Below the pieces are notes generated by a model that had not been told where the DNA came from, searched no databases, and was given only the letters and a program-made list of their open reading frames with translations. A stretch of 64,000 bases of DNA from Streptomyces sp. 135 (GTDB taxonomy: Bacteria; Actinomycetota; Actinomycetes; Streptomycetales; Streptomycetaceae). Shown here in pieces: positions 47,753 through 57,754 of this stretch. The DNA is taken from assembly GCF_020026305.1 (NCBI RefSeq), contig NZ_CP075691.1, forward strand, positions 2,666,001 through 2,730,000. The letters are read 5' to 3'. The translations under genes were made by a program, and so were the position numbers. Numbering within the stretch: position 1 is the stretch's first letter; each line of letters starts with the position of its first letter.

Positions 47753-48824
47753 CCCCGGTGACGACATCGACCAAGTGAACGGTTTCGCCGACGGTGACCA
47801 TCTGCGTGTCGGGCACCGCGCTTTGGGCCAGGAATCGCAGGTGGAACGCTTCCTCGCTTGCGGCTGTAATCCGCCCGGGGCTGTGCCGCGTGGTCCGGGC
47901 CTTCCCCGGCAGGCCCGCGGCCCAGTGGGCTGGGTCCCGAACGTCGACGCCACGTGCGTACGCGCCGACATGAAGGAGACCGTGCCGCCGAGCATGTGGC
48001 GCTCGGCGGTGCCGTCATCGGCCACCGTCAGCAGCACCCGCGCGTACCCGTAGAGCCAGCCCGACAGCGTCAGCAGGATCTTCCCGCCCGGCCGGGTCTG
48101 CGCGAGCAGGGCCGGGGCACCGCGCGGAACGACCTGGTCGATCGGAGCCGGTGCGTCGTCCGGGACGACGTCGGGCTCGGGGAAGGCCCGGCGGGACAGT
48201 TCGCGCACCGCGGCGGTCTGCCACTCCACGGCCTCCGCGATGGCCGGGTCCGCCAGGGACGGCCGGGCGGCTTGGCGGTGCGCCTTGATCGCGCGGCGGT
48301 AACCGTCCGGCGAGGTGCCGCGCTCCACCGGCGCGGCGGGCGCGGTCGGCTGCGAGGCCGGGACGGGGGCCGCCGTGGCGGGGCTGGTCTTCGTGGGCGC
48401 GGGCGCCAGGGCGTGGACGGCGTGGACGTGTGCGTTGGGCACCGTGTCGTTGGCCGCCGCGATCAGCTTCGGCACACTCCAGCGCAGCTTCGTGCCGACG
48501 GCCAGAGCGTCGGGGACGACGCCCAGGCGGCCGGTGTCCGCGTCGAACTTCACGGCCTGGACCCGCCCGGTGAGCTCGGGCACGGCCGCGGCGAGGATGG
48601 CGTCGAACTGGGCGAGGACGCTGCCGCCGGCCGCCGGGGCGACCACGCCGCGCTCGGTCATCATCATGCCAATTGCCGCGCCGAGCCCGAGCGGCGCGCG
48701 CCCGTCACGGTGCACGACCGTGCCGGTACGCCGCTTCGGCTTCTTGGTGGTGGCGCCGTTCTTCTTCGTGGCCTCCCGGGCCCAGGGCCTGCCGCGCGAG
48801 GTCGACGCCGCTCAGCTCGGTCAT
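47738..48824 (-). pseudogene. DciA-like (DUF721) protein with an N-terminal frameshift
   Basis: From ATG 48824 the frame starts MTELSGVDLARQALG, then a frame change near 48780 leads to KKNGATTKKPKRRTGTVVHR and the DUF721 core: RAPLGLGAAIGMMMTERGVV, ILAAAVPELTGRVQAVKFDA, LGVVPDALAVGTKLRWSVPK. A long Ala/Pro linker and a second domain follow (GYRRAIKAHRQAARPSLADP, LSRRAFPEPDVVPDD). DciA proteins load or assist replicative helicase. This variant with an extra C-terminal domain is typical of Streptomyces plasmids and integrative elements. The last 60 or so residues before 47738 look non-coding. GTG 48715 could start a shortened but intact product. Confidence 0.55.
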
Positions 48825-48875
48825 GCGATCAGAGGACGGACGCGGTGCGGAACCAGGCCAACACCTGCGCGAGCC

Positions 48876-49136
48876 TCAACTAGGACGGCGACGGTGTCTG
48901 CGCCAGGTCACGGCGATGGCCATGACGGCCGCGCCGACGATCGCGGCGAAGGTCAGCACGACCCACAGAGGGGCGTCCGCTCTCCACCACCAGATGGTTA
49001 CCCGCACCGTTTCAGTGTTGACACATATGAACCAGATCATGGCGATGAGCAGCGCGGCTGCCAGGGCACCGGATGCGACATCTCGCGTTTTTCGCTGCCG
49101 GAACTTCCCGAATTCTTTCACTATGCAGCCTTTCAT
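48876..49136 (-). CDS. LapA-like small membrane protein
   Basis: About 86 residues: a basic N-terminus (KEFGKFRQRKTRDV), helix ALAAALLIAMIWFICVN, the short loop ETVRVTIWWWRADAPLW, helix VVLTFAAIVGAAVMAIAV and the basic tail TWRRHRRRPS. The NTETVRV-helix arrangement is that of LapA-domain (DUF1049) proteins, which are linked to envelope assembly in other bacteria. The start could be ATG 49148, ATG 49136 or GTG 49121. Confidence 0.6.
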   Translation of the reverse strand: MKGCIVKEFGKFRQRKTRDVASGALAAALLIAMIWFICVNTETVRVTIWWWRADAPLWVVLTFAAIVGAAVMAIAVTWRRHRRRPS

Positions 49137-49339
49137 CTCGACATCCACCCGATGATATGACCGTCATTCCGGGGCATCGCACGCCGAAAGCCGCACCACC
49201 ACAGGACCAAAGTCCGTAACTGTTGCGCCGCACGGTGCGGGGACAATCGGCTCGCCCCCCACACACCGGTGACACAAGGCCCAGTGATCCGGGACCTTTC
49301 CCGACGGTCCCGCGGGCGGTGATCGTGCATATCTGGAGC

Positions 49340-49723
49340 ATGAAGCTCCTGTCCACCCGTCGCCTCGGCTTCCGTACCGGCACCCTCGCGACCGTCGTGA
49401 ACTGCTACGCCTTCCTCGTGGTACTGGCCGCCGCGGGTGTCTTCCCGCAAGCACAGACCACACCCGCTCCAGCGGTCGCCCGTATCGGCACCACCGCGGC
49501 CATGGTGTGTACGGTCGTGGACGCCCAGGTGCACGGCAGCTCCTGGACCCTGTCCCGCGGCACCGCGAGATCGTTCGCCGAGAGCCTGCCCGCCGGATCA
49601 CGGCTGCGACGGGCCGCCGTCTTCCTGAAAGACGCTCAGGACGAGCGACAGGCACGCGCGTACGGTGCCGCTTTCCTGCGGGCCTGTACGGCCGCGGGCT
49701 GGCCCAGACCCACGATGGAGTAG
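49340..49723 (+). CDS. Exported or membrane-anchored protein of unknown function
   Basis: About 127 residues. MKLLSTRRLGFRTGTLATVV leads into a single hydrophobic helix (NCYAFLVVLAAAGVFPQA), followed by an outside domain with two Cys residues (AAMVCTVVDAQ and FLRACTAAGW). It may be a secreted protein with an uncleaved signal. No family recognised. GGAG is very close to the ATG, so the start is uncertain. Confidence 0.5.
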   Translation: MKLLSTRRLGFRTGTLATVVNCYAFLVVLAAAGVFPQAQTTPAPAVARIGTTAAMVCTVVDAQVHGSSWTLSRGTARSFAESLPAGSRLRRAAVFLKDAQDERQARAYGAAFLRACTAAGWPRPTME

Positions 49724-49781
49724 CGCCTACGACCGACGCGCAAGCGTCGCCGGGCTGCACGAGGTTCTCACCCGGCCGGGG

Positions 49782-50438
49782 TCACTGCGCGGTGAGTCCC
49801 AGTTCATGGGCGAGGATCGCCGCCTGGGTCCGGTTGTCCAGATCGAGGCGGGACAGCAGCCGGGACACGTATGCCTTGACACTGGTCACCGACAGATGCA
49901 GTTCCTCGGCGATCTGCTGGTTGGTGAGACCGCGCCCCAGCAGGGCCAGTACGTCGCGTTCGCTGTCGGTGAGCGTGTTCAGCTTCTCCTGGACCCCCGG
50001 GTACGCGATCGTGCGGCCACCGCGCGATCGCGAGAGCAGCTTCGCCATGACGTCCCGCGACAGGACGGTCCCGCCGGCGGCCACCGTGCGGACCGCGCTC
50101 GAGATCTCCTCGCGGCCGGCGCCCTTGTGCAGAAATCCGGATGCTCCGGCCTCAAGGGCGAGCGAGACATGCTCGTCCGACGCGAACGTGGTCAGGACGA
50201 GCACCCGGGGCGGCGGAGTGCCCCGCAGGAGCAGCCGGGTGGCCTCAACCCCGTCGACCTTCGGCATGCTGATGTCCATCAGGACCACGTCGGGTTCGAG
50301 GGCGCGGGACTGGCTCACCGCGGCGGCCCCGTCGGCCGCCTCTCCGACGACGTCGATACCTGGCTGTGCGTCGAGTACGGCCCGCAGGCCCGATCGGACC
50401 AGAGCGTGGTCGTCCACCACAAGGACCCGAATCGTCAC
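49782..50438 (-). CDS. NarL/LuxR-family response regulator
   Basis: 218 residues. Receiver: acidic pair in VLVVDDHALVRSGL, phosphoacceptor Asp in DVVLMDISMPKVDG, Thr in VLTTFAS and Lys in FLHKGAG. LuxR-type HTH: LTDSERDVLALLGRGLTNQQIAEELHLSVTSVKAYVSRLL. It follows the histidine kinase gene on the same strand with a 173-bp gap, so the two form a two-component pair. Start ATG 50438. Confidence 0.92.
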   Translation of the reverse strand: MTIRVLVVDDHALVRSGLRAVLDAQPGIDVVGEAADGAAAVSQSRALEPDVVLMDISMPKVDGVEATRLLLRGTPPPRVLVLTTFASDEHVSLALEAGASGFLHKGAGREEISSAVRTVAAGGTVLSRDVMAKLLSRSRGGRTIAYPGVQEKLNTLTDSERDVLALLGRGLTNQQIAEELHLSVTSVKAYVSRLLSRLDLDNRTQAAILAHELGLTAQ

Positions 50439-50611
50439 TGCGCATCCCCTCCGCGCCCACTTGTCCAGAGGAGCAAGTCATAGTGGGCACGCTGCCCCCG
50501 TCCGAGGCCCGACACGCGCGCTTCGACCGCATGGCGCAAGGCTGGACGCCGGGCGTCCGCCGTGTCAGGCCGTCCGGGCCCGAGGGCCGACATGCCGGGC
50601 CGGGATGTGCC

Positions 50612-51811
50612 TCATGCCTCCGTGGCGTCCCAGGGGATGGTGGCCGTCAGCCAGAACCCGCCGTCCTTGTCCGGACCGGCGCCGACCGTCCCGCCGAGGG
50701 CTTCGATGTCCCTACGCAGGCCGCGGATGCCCATCTCGCCGGAGCTCAGTACGACGATCTTGGAGCGGCCCGCGCTGTTGCGCACGTCGACCGTCACCAC
50801 GTCGTCCTGGTGCACGACGCTGAGGTGCACCGTCGCACCGGGGGCGTATTTGCCCGCGTTCGTCAGGCCCTCTCGCGCGACACGTTGCACCAGCTGGGCG
50901 GTCGTGTCGGAAAGTTCCGCGAGGTCGGCGTCGACTTCCGCGCACACCTCCATTCCGGTGGCGCGCATGTTGCGGCACAGCGCCTCCAGGAAGCGCCCGA
51001 GTTCCCGCGCGCCGACCGGGGTGGACATGGCCTCCAGCACCGAGCGGACGTCTCCGAGGGCCTGCCGGGCCGTCTCTTCGATGGTGTGGACCTGCTCGCG
51101 CAGTTCGTCGTCTTGCACGTCCCCGCTTCCCAGCGCCGCGGCCTGCAAGGTCAGCAACGTGAGCCGGTAGCCGAGGACATCGTGGGCATGCTGAGCGAAG
51201 CGGGTGCGCTCCTCGATGGCGGCCAGCTCCGCCGCCTGGACGACCGCGTTCTCGGCCTGCTTGGTGCGCAGCCGCAGCGAGATCAAGGTGAAGCGGTAAC
51301 GCCGCAGGATCTCGCCCGCGACGGAGGGCGTGACGATGTTGCCGAAGGCGATGTCCCCGGTGTTCTGGGCCATGCACCAGGCAGGAACGGTATACCCCCG
51401 TAGGCCGAAGTAGACGGCGAGCGCGGCGCAGATCCAGAGCCACCTGGTCCGGCCGCCGTAGAGGCACATCGACAAACAGGCGAGCGCCAGCGGAACGCGG
51501 CCGTCGGCGACGAGCAGGTAGCCGAGCGCGGTCACCATAGGCAGCCACGGAAGCGCGCGGCGGGCCAGCAGCGTGAACGAGACCGCCCAGCAGAGCAGCA
51601 GCACCAGCGTGTGGTTCTCCAGCAGCCCGGTCTGGAAGCGGTCGCCGCCCTTGCTGGTCACCGGAGAGGAGAGACCGCCCACCACGACCAGCAGGACTCC
51701 GGTCAGGTAGTACTGCAGTTGGCTGATCCCCACCGGGGGCGGGTGGCCGTTCCATTCGGCAAGATGCCGCCGGGCGTTCTTCACGATCGTGCGGCCCTCG
51801 AGCCGGGACAT
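50612..51811 (-). CDS. Sensor histidine kinase (HisKA_3, membrane)
   Basis: About 399 residues. Four to five N-terminal membrane helices (YYLTGVLLVVVGGLSSP, LVLLLCWAVSFTLLARRALP, WICAALAVYFGLRGY), then the dimerisation/His helix ERTRFAQHAHDVLGYRLTLL, and an ATPase domain with N box REGLTNAGKYAPG and G region GEMGIRGLRRDIEALGG. ATG 51811 is used, with GGAGG upstream. It lies 161 bp downstream of the wall-polymer operon on the same strand, so it may be co-expressed and sense envelope state. Confidence 0.9.
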   Translation of the reverse strand: MSRLEGRTIVKNARRHLAEWNGHPPPVGISQLQYYLTGVLLVVVGGLSSPVTSKGGDRFQTGLLENHTLVLLLCWAVSFTLLARRALPWLPMVTALGYLLVADGRVPLALACLSMCLYGGRTRWLWICAALAVYFGLRGYTVPAWCMAQNTGDIAFGNIVTPSVAGEILRRYRFTLISLRLRTKQAENAVVQAAELAAIEERTRFAQHAHDVLGYRLTLLTLQAAALGSGDVQDDELREQVHTIEETARQALGDVRSVLEAMSTPVGARELGRFLEALCRNMRATGMEVCAEVDADLAELSDTTAQLVQRVAREGLTNAGKYAPGATVHLSVVHQDDVVTVDVRNSAGRSKIVVLSSGEMGIRGLRRDIEALGGTVGAGPDKDGGFWLTATIPWDATEA

Positions 51812-51972
51812 CACGGTGGCCCCTCCAAGCTCAGATAGCGGGTCACGTCAGTTGATCGATGCGGCAGATCAGCGCCGTGGAAGATCACACCAGCTTAGAC
51901 CTCGGCTTTCGTGCCCCGGCCGCGGCGCGGCCGCGCCCGGAGCTTTCCTCGGCTGTCGCGCCCGGACCGCGT

Positions 51973-53988
51973 TCACTGCGCTTTCAGAACCACGGCGTTC
52001 AGGGCCAGCGTCCGGTTCACCGTGAAGAACGGACGGACCCGCACGGCCGCAGGGACGTCCTGGTGCTTGTTCAAGAACAGCCACCGCCCGGCCGCCTCCG
52101 TGGGCTCGTCGAGCACCTGAGGCGCGTAGTCGTAGACCTGTTTGACTTGGGGGAAGTCCCCGAAGAAGCGCCCGATCGGGATGAGTTCGTCCGTGCCCGG
52201 GTCGACGTGCAGGTCCCACACGTCGTGTTCCGCGAGCCGGCTCTGTGCCGCCACGGCGTAGGGGACAGTGAACTCTCCGTAGCGCTCGCCCTGGGTGAGC
52301 AGCGGGACCTCGAAGGACGGGGTGCCGTCGACCCGGGCCACGGCCAGCACCCGCGCGGCCGCGGAAAACTGCGCGCCCCACATCTCGAACTGCGTCGTGA
52401 AACCTTCGTCGTCCCGTTTGATCATGCGCGCCTCCGCGTGCCGGGGACGGTCCCAGACGTGCAGGACCAGCGAGTTGTCGTCGTTCGGGAAGGCCAGCCG
52501 ATAGCGGAATCCGTCACCAGGAAGGGGTTGGTCGGCCTCGGCCTGAAACCTGTTGTCGTAGGAGTGGCAGCGCAGCAGGCGCTGCACGTCGTCCACCGGC
52601 GAGTGGACGGTCATCGACCACTGCCCTTCGCCCAGCTGGGTGTCCCGAGCGGGAATGGTCGCGCGGAGCCTGCGGGTGGTTCCGTCGGTGGGGAGGAAGG
52701 CGTAGTCCACCATGGCGGCGGCGTGGCTGCCCGTCCGCGCCACGCAGCGCAGTTGCAACCCGGGGTGGTCCATGTCCTGGGGCAGTTCGACGTGCAGGTC
52801 CCCGCCGGGGTTCGATACGACGTCGGCCGCCGTGTGCACCGTGCGCGCGCCAGCCAGCTGGGTCAACAGCGCCTCCCAGCGACTCGCGATCACGGACGGA
52901 AGGTAGCGCCGGGACGCGCTCTGGGCCGCCGCGCCCATCTTGGCGCGCAGTTCGGGGTTGGTCATCAGCTTCAGCAGCGCTCCGGCCATGGCGTCGACGT
53001 CCCGGATGGGGACGAGGATGCCGTCCTCGCCGTCCGTGATGATCTCTCGCGGACCGTAGTCGCAGTCGGCGCTCACCACCGGTACCCCGGCGGACATCGC
53101 CTCGATCAGGTTCATGGGCAGGCATTCGGTCGACGACGCGGAGACGGCGATGGCCGCCTTGGGCCACTCCATGTCCATGTGGCTGGTGGCTCCCATGAGC
53201 AGCACCCGCTCCTCCAGGCTCCGCTCCTTGATCAATTGGGCGAGCTTCGCCTTCTGGTCACCGCGCCCGTAGATGCGCAGACGCCACTCCGGCAGGTCGG
53301 CCGTCGCCTGGTCGAACGCGCGCAGCAGTTCGTCGTAGTGCTTGCGGTGCTCCAGGCGTCCCGCGGCGATGAGTGTGTGGCCCGTGGTGTCCGACGGCGC
53401 GATGGCAGCGGGTTCCACGCAGTTCGGAATGGCCGTGATCTTCCAGTCGACCCACGGGAAGAAGCGGCGGAGGTTCTCGGAGTCCTCGCTGTTCACGGAG
53501 ACCATCGCGTCCAGTCCCGCGGGCGACTGCTCGAAGCCGCGGCGTTGGTCGGCGAAGAGGGTGTTGGATGCCTGGTGGATCTGGGCGATCTTGAGGAAGT
53601 CGCCCGGCAGCTTGCCCAGCACGACCCCGATGCCCGGGTGTGTGGCGATCACGACGTCGGCGTCGGTCGCCGCGAGGTAGCGCGCGAGGCGAACCTCGAC
53701 CAGTCGGCTGTTCTGTTTCGTACGGCCGCCGTCTTTTGCGGGGAAGAGCCGCGGCGGCTCGGCCGACAGCGGATCGTCCGCGGCGCAGTCGGCGGCCGTA
53801 GGACGCCAGTCGAGGAGGTCGACCGCGCGGACGGCCGGGTCGAGTCTGATGTCGGCGGTGTCGCGGTCCCGGTGCAGCGACACAACTTCGACGTCGTGCC
53901 GGGCGCTCAACGCGGAGGCGAGCCGGGCGGTGCTGCTGATGACCCCACCGATGCCGTAGCGACTGTGGATGAGGAAACATATCTTCAT
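51973..53988 (-). CDS. GT4 glycosyltransferase with extra C-terminal module (1)
   Basis: 671 residues. Residues 1-370 are a GT-B glycosyltransferase of family 4: MKICFLIHSRYGIGGVISST, HPGIGVVLGKLPGDF, TLIAAGRLEHRKHYDELLRA, LLMGATSHMDMEWPKAAIAV and the donor motif ECLPMNLIEAMSAGVPVVS. The last 300 residues are beta-rich and homologous to the end of the GT at 57726 (HDVWDLHVDPGTDELIPIGR, VRPFFTVNRTLALNAV). It is last in the wall-polymer operon, 38 bp after the SGNH gene. It probably adds sugars to a poly(glycerol/polyol-phosphate) wall polymer or its linkage unit. Confidence 0.85.
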   Translation of the reverse strand: MKICFLIHSRYGIGGVISSTARLASALSARHDVEVVSLHRDRDTADIRLDPAVRAVDLLDWRPTAADCAADDPLSAEPPRLFPAKDGGRTKQNSRLVEVRLARYLAATDADVVIATHPGIGVVLGKLPGDFLKIAQIHQASNTLFADQRRGFEQSPAGLDAMVSVNSEDSENLRRFFPWVDWKITAIPNCVEPAAIAPSDTTGHTLIAAGRLEHRKHYDELLRAFDQATADLPEWRLRIYGRGDQKAKLAQLIKERSLEERVLLMGATSHMDMEWPKAAIAVSASSTECLPMNLIEAMSAGVPVVSADCDYGPREIITDGEDGILVPIRDVDAMAGALLKLMTNPELRAKMGAAAQSASRRYLPSVIASRWEALLTQLAGARTVHTAADVVSNPGGDLHVELPQDMDHPGLQLRCVARTGSHAAAMVDYAFLPTDGTTRRLRATIPARDTQLGEGQWSMTVHSPVDDVQRLLRCHSYDNRFQAEADQPLPGDGFRYRLAFPNDDNSLVLHVWDRPRHAEARMIKRDDEGFTTQFEMWGAQFSAAARVLAVARVDGTPSFEVPLLTQGERYGEFTVPYAVAAQSRLAEHDVWDLHVDPGTDELIPIGRFFGDFPQVKQVYDYAPQVLDEPTEAAGRWLFLNKHQDVPAAVRVRPFFTVNRTLALNAVVLKAQ

Positions 53989-54026
53989 GGAAACGTCTCT
54001 TGTTCTGCGTAAGGAGGGGGGGCAGA

Positions 54027-55472
54027 TCACTCGATGATGTTCTTGGCACCGGCTGGCTTGTCCCGGCGTATGTGCGTGCACCCGCTGCCTGCCGGGCAGC
54101 TGTGCCAGTTCTGCGGAGCCTGGGTGAGCCAGTGCCCGTCGGGGACGTTGACGACCTCGAACTCGAAGTCCACCGGCGTCGACGGCAGCCCGCCCCGCTG
54201 GGCCAGGAAGCGAATGGTTCGTCGGCCCGCCTTCCAGTCGTGGGGCAGCTGGAAGCGCCAGCTGCCGTCCTCCTTCACGTCGGTCTGTCCCAACCACCGG
54301 CCCTCGCACAGGGCGATGACCTTGTGCGCGCCGCTAGCGCTGCCCGAGAAGACGGCGCGCGGACCGTTGCGGGAGCCGTAGGCGGGGCGGACGACTTGCG
54401 GCGGTGCGACGTCGGCCTCAACGGTGAAGTGCACGGGGAGCAGGGTGCTGCGGCCCCTCTCGCCGATGGCGACCGCGTGGAGCGTGTGTTTCCCGTCCGG
54501 CCACGTCGTAGTGTGCCGCCACTGCCAGGAGCTGTCCTCGCCCACGTAGGTGTAACCGAGCACGCTGTCCTGCAAGGTGATGGCGACGACGATGGCGTCC
54601 CGCGGTGCCGTTCCCCGCAGCCGTACCGACGCGCCGGTCCTGCCGTCCTGTTCGGGGCTCGTGACCCGTAGGCCCTGCATGTTCGTGGGCCGCGCGATCC
54701 ACATGGGCCACTGGGCGACCGCGTCGTGGTTGCTCGCCGCCCGCCGGTAGAAGGTGCCCGCGGCCTCCGCGTCGCCGGCGACGTGCTCGACGAGGCCGAG
54801 GTCCCGCAGACCACGGGCCGCACACGCGGCGACCATCCGGGCGCCCCAGCGGTTGAAGTGCAGCGTGTCGATGATGCCGTGCTGCAACTGCGGGTGCTCT
54901 CCGGGGTCGAACCAGCGGTAGAACCCGCGCGCGGACTCGGGACCGGCCGCTTCCAGTTCACGGCCGGTGAGCCGCTGAAGGTCGAGCAGGGGCAGGCCGC
55001 GCTCCGCCGCCAAGGCCCGCACGTGCGGCGAGTACTCGCCCGCCGGCGTCGAGAGGGTGCCCTCCCAGTCGAAGAGGTGACGCGAGGGCTGCGTGGCCAG
55101 AACCGCCTTGACCGACGCCGCCTCCAACTGATCGAGGATGAGCCCCAGCCACGCGCGGTACTCCGTCGGCGTCGCGTAGAGGTCCGGCCGGGCGATCGCC
55201 TGGTCGCACACGCCCAGCGCGAGGATGAAGATGTCGTCGGGCTCCGCCTCGTCCAGGACGAGGGGCAGACGGTGGACGAAGTACCACCGTGCGGTGGCGC
55301 TGTCCCGGGAGTCGTTGATGACGTCCATTTGCGGAAGCATGCCTTCGAGGTGCTGCCCCCAGCCACTGAGCACCTCGTTGTCCTCGGCACGCGTGGCGGC
55401 CACGGAGTCGCCGACGATGAAGATGCGCTGCGCCCTTTTCATTGCCTTCCGGTCTCTTTCGTTATGCGTCAT
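54027..55472 (-). CDS. SGNH-hydrolase-type esterase with Ig-like C-terminus
   Basis: 481 residues without a signal peptide. Block I IFIVGDSVAATRAEDNEV carries the nucleophile Ser, later ILALGVCDQA, and block V IIDTLHFNRWGARMVA gives Asp/His. Two beta-sandwich domains follow (GASVRLRGTAPRDAIVVAIT; GSASGAHKVIALCEGRWLG). Its ATG overlaps the stop of the upstream glycosyltransferase (ATGACGCATAA), indicating coupling; ATG 55442 is an alternative. It could add or remove acyl groups on the polymer made by the operon, inside the cell or on a membrane-bound intermediate. Confidence 0.82.
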   Translation of the reverse strand: MTHNERDRKAMKRAQRIFIVGDSVAATRAEDNEVLSGWGQHLEGMLPQMDVINDSRDSATARWYFVHRLPLVLDEAEPDDIFILALGVCDQAIARPDLYATPTEYRAWLGLILDQLEAASVKAVLATQPSRHLFDWEGTLSTPAGEYSPHVRALAAERGLPLLDLQRLTGRELEAAGPESARGFYRWFDPGEHPQLQHGIIDTLHFNRWGARMVAACAARGLRDLGLVEHVAGDAEAAGTFYRRAASNHDAVAQWPMWIARPTNMQGLRVTSPEQDGRTGASVRLRGTAPRDAIVVAITLQDSVLGYTYVGEDSSWQWRHTTTWPDGKHTLHAVAIGERGRSTLLPVHFTVEADVAPPQVVRPAYGSRNGPRAVFSGSASGAHKVIALCEGRWLGQTDVKEDGSWRFQLPHDWKAGRRTIRFLAQRGGLPSTPVDFEFEVVNVPDGHWLTQAPQNWHSCPAGSGCTHIRRDKPAGAKNIIE

Positions 55473-57726
55473 CGGTTCCGACTTCCTGTGCGATCCGGCC
55501 GCCCAGGCGTGACAACTGGCGGGAGCCCTGCTCGAGGAGCTCGTGTGCCTCCAGCAGCTTCTTCTCCAGAGCCTCTACACGTGCCTGGCGTACGCGACAG
55601 AGTTCGACCAGTTCCTCGCGGGGAAGTTCCTCGGGCGACTCCTCGAACTGGCCGACGACGGCGGCCGGGTCGAACTCGGGGGCGGCCTTCTCCCGGTTGC
55701 GCCGGAACAGGCCCGTGCGGCGCCCGTGTGTCTCCTCCACCCGGGGCAGGTCGACCGCATTGACCGACAGTTCGTTGTCCACGGTGTAGTACGGCCGGAT
55801 GCGCGCGCGTCCCCGCCGGGTGTGTTCCGCTATCCATGCCGGATACCGGTAGACCTTCTTGCGGTCGATGCAGTCGCCCGTGAATCCGCCCAAACGCACG
55901 GAGTTGATGCCGGGGGCGCAGACGAAGAGGTCCCAGATGTCGTGGGCCGAGGTGTGCCGCGTGGCGAACTCCGCGTAGGGAAGGGTGAAAGAGATCTCCC
56001 GTCCCCACACGGGCCCCATGTCCAGCTGCACGTCCAGTGCCGGGTTCTCCCTGGACCGCGCCATGACGGTGGCCTGCTCGGTGGGGATCTCTCCCCACAG
56101 CTCCGCCTTGATCAGGGCACCGGTGTGGCTGCTGGTGTCGACGGAGAGCACCTCGGCATGTCTCTCGCGCACCCACACCCGCACGTTGAAGGTGTCGTCC
56201 TGACCCGTGTACGGGATGACGGAGACGAACGCCGGAGCGAACCGGCCAGGCGGCGTGGGAGCGATGCTCAGCAGGCTGCGGTCGTCACAGACACCCGTAT
56301 GCAGTCTGCGCCGGGCTCCCCCGTCAGCGGTGCTGACGTACAGCTCCCACATCCCTTCGGTGAGAGGTAGCGCGGCACGCGAGAGCTGCGCCTGGATGGA
56401 CCGGGACTCGCTGGTGAACCCGACGTCCGTGAACCCGACGCTTATCTGTTCCTCCGCCGCGAGCCCGTCTCCGGAGACGCACAGCAGCCGCAAGGCGGAG
56501 GCGGCCAGCTCGCCTGCCTCCACCCGCACGTGCACATCGCCGTCCGGGTCGGTCCACCAGTCGGCGTGGCTGGGCAGTTGCTGGTCCGCGCGCAGGACCA
56601 GGAGCAGCTCCTCGTAGGCTGCGGCGACGTTCTCCGGCAGGTAGCGGGCGGCCATCTGGAGGGCGGCAGCCCCCATGTCACCGCGCCGGGCGTCGTCCTC
56701 AATGAGGGTGAGCATGCCGGTTGCCAGTGAGTCCACGTCGCCGACCGGTGTCAGCAGACCGTCGACCCCGTGCTGGATGATCCCGCGCGGTCCGTCGCAG
56801 GCCGTGCTCACGCAGGGGACGCCCGCGCGCCCGGCCTCCACCACGACGAGAGAGAACGCCTCCGCCTTGGATGAGGAGACGGCGAGCGCCGCCTTGGCCC
56901 ACTCCAGTTCCATGCGCGAGGTGGAACCCATCAGGAAGATGTTGTTCTCGAGGCCGCGGCTCACCACTTCGTCCATGATGCGACCGCGCTCGTTGCCCAC
57001 ACCGAAGATCCGCAGCTGCCAGTCCGGATGTGCCTGCACGACGCGGTCGAAGGCGGCGACCAGGTCATCGAACCGCTTCACGGGGGCCAGTCGGCCGGCG
57101 GCCACGACGGTCTTGGAGGACAGGTCCGAGGGCGCGAGACTGGTGGGCGGTACGCAGTTGGGGATCGATTCGATGCGCGTGCCCGCGTAACCGAAGCGTA
57201 GGCGTGCCCGCCGTGCATCCTCCGCGTTGACGGTCACGACCGCGTCGATCTGCCGGTAGGCCTCCAGCAGTCGCTGGCCCAGCGGACTGTCCGCGGCCGC
57301 CAGGGCCTGGTGCTCCTGGGCGACGCGCACGTAGTTCCGCGATCCCATGGCGGCCAGGCACACCGCGATTCCCGGGTTGGTCGCGATGACCACGTCCGCG
57401 TCCGTCTTGGCGAGATAGCGTCCCAGCCGTACTTCCGTGAGCCGGGATATCTCCGAGGCCCTGGCCTCGTCCCCCGCGGGGAACAGTTCGGGCGGCTGGC
57501 CGTACAGCGCGTGCTGTCCGTCGTAGCCGTACGACGTCTTGCGGGTGTCCACCAGATCCACTACCCGAACCCGGTCGTCCAGGGGCAGGGCCGCCCGGTC
57601 ACGGTCCACCCGGGTGGAGACGATCTCGACCTCGTGCCGGTCGGCCAGGACACCGGCGAGGTTGAGGGTGCTTTGAATGACACCTCCGATCCCGTATCGG
57701 TTATGGAGGAGGAACGATATTTTCAT
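55462..57726 (-). CDS. GT4 glycosyltransferase with extra C-terminal module (2)
   Basis: 754 residues, paralogue of the gene at 53988. MKISFLLHNRYGIGGVIQST, NPGIAVCLAAMGSRNYVRVA, TVVAAGRLAPVKRFDDLVAA, FLMGSTSRMELEWAKAALAV and EAFSLVVVEAGRAGVPCVS define the GT4 domain. The shared C-terminal module follows (SAHDIWDLFVCAPGINSVRL, IRPYYTVDNELSVNAVDLP), then a coiled coil of about 60 residues (REELVELCRVRQARVEALEK) absent from the other paralogue. It starts 28 bp after the TagF-like gene. Confidence 0.87.
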   Translation of the reverse strand: MKISFLLHNRYGIGGVIQSTLNLAGVLADRHEVEIVSTRVDRDRAALPLDDRVRVVDLVDTRKTSYGYDGQHALYGQPPELFPAGDEARASEISRLTEVRLGRYLAKTDADVVIATNPGIAVCLAAMGSRNYVRVAQEHQALAAADSPLGQRLLEAYRQIDAVVTVNAEDARRARLRFGYAGTRIESIPNCVPPTSLAPSDLSSKTVVAAGRLAPVKRFDDLVAAFDRVVQAHPDWQLRIFGVGNERGRIMDEVVSRGLENNIFLMGSTSRMELEWAKAALAVSSSKAEAFSLVVVEAGRAGVPCVSTACDGPRGIIQHGVDGLLTPVGDVDSLATGMLTLIEDDARRGDMGAAALQMAARYLPENVAAAYEELLLVLRADQQLPSHADWWTDPDGDVHVRVEAGELAASALRLLCVSGDGLAAEEQISVGFTDVGFTSESRSIQAQLSRAALPLTEGMWELYVSTADGGARRRLHTGVCDDRSLLSIAPTPPGRFAPAFVSVIPYTGQDDTFNVRVWVRERHAEVLSVDTSSHTGALIKAELWGEIPTEQATVMARSRENPALDVQLDMGPVWGREISFTLPYAEFATRHTSAHDIWDLFVCAPGINSVRLGGFTGDCIDRKKVYRYPAWIAEHTRRGRARIRPYYTVDNELSVNAVDLPRVEETHGRRTGLFRRNREKAAPEFDPAAVVGQFEESPEELPREELVELCRVRQARVEALEKKLLEAHELLEQGSRQLSRLGGRIAQEVGTDDA

Positions 57727-57754
57727 CGAGGCATGCTCCGTCTCCGTAGAGATT

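Noticed and set aside
47775..48883. Plus-strand frames opposite the DciA-like gene
   Set aside because: The minus strand has recognisable DUF721 sequence; the plus-strand frames are Arg/Gly-rich shadows.
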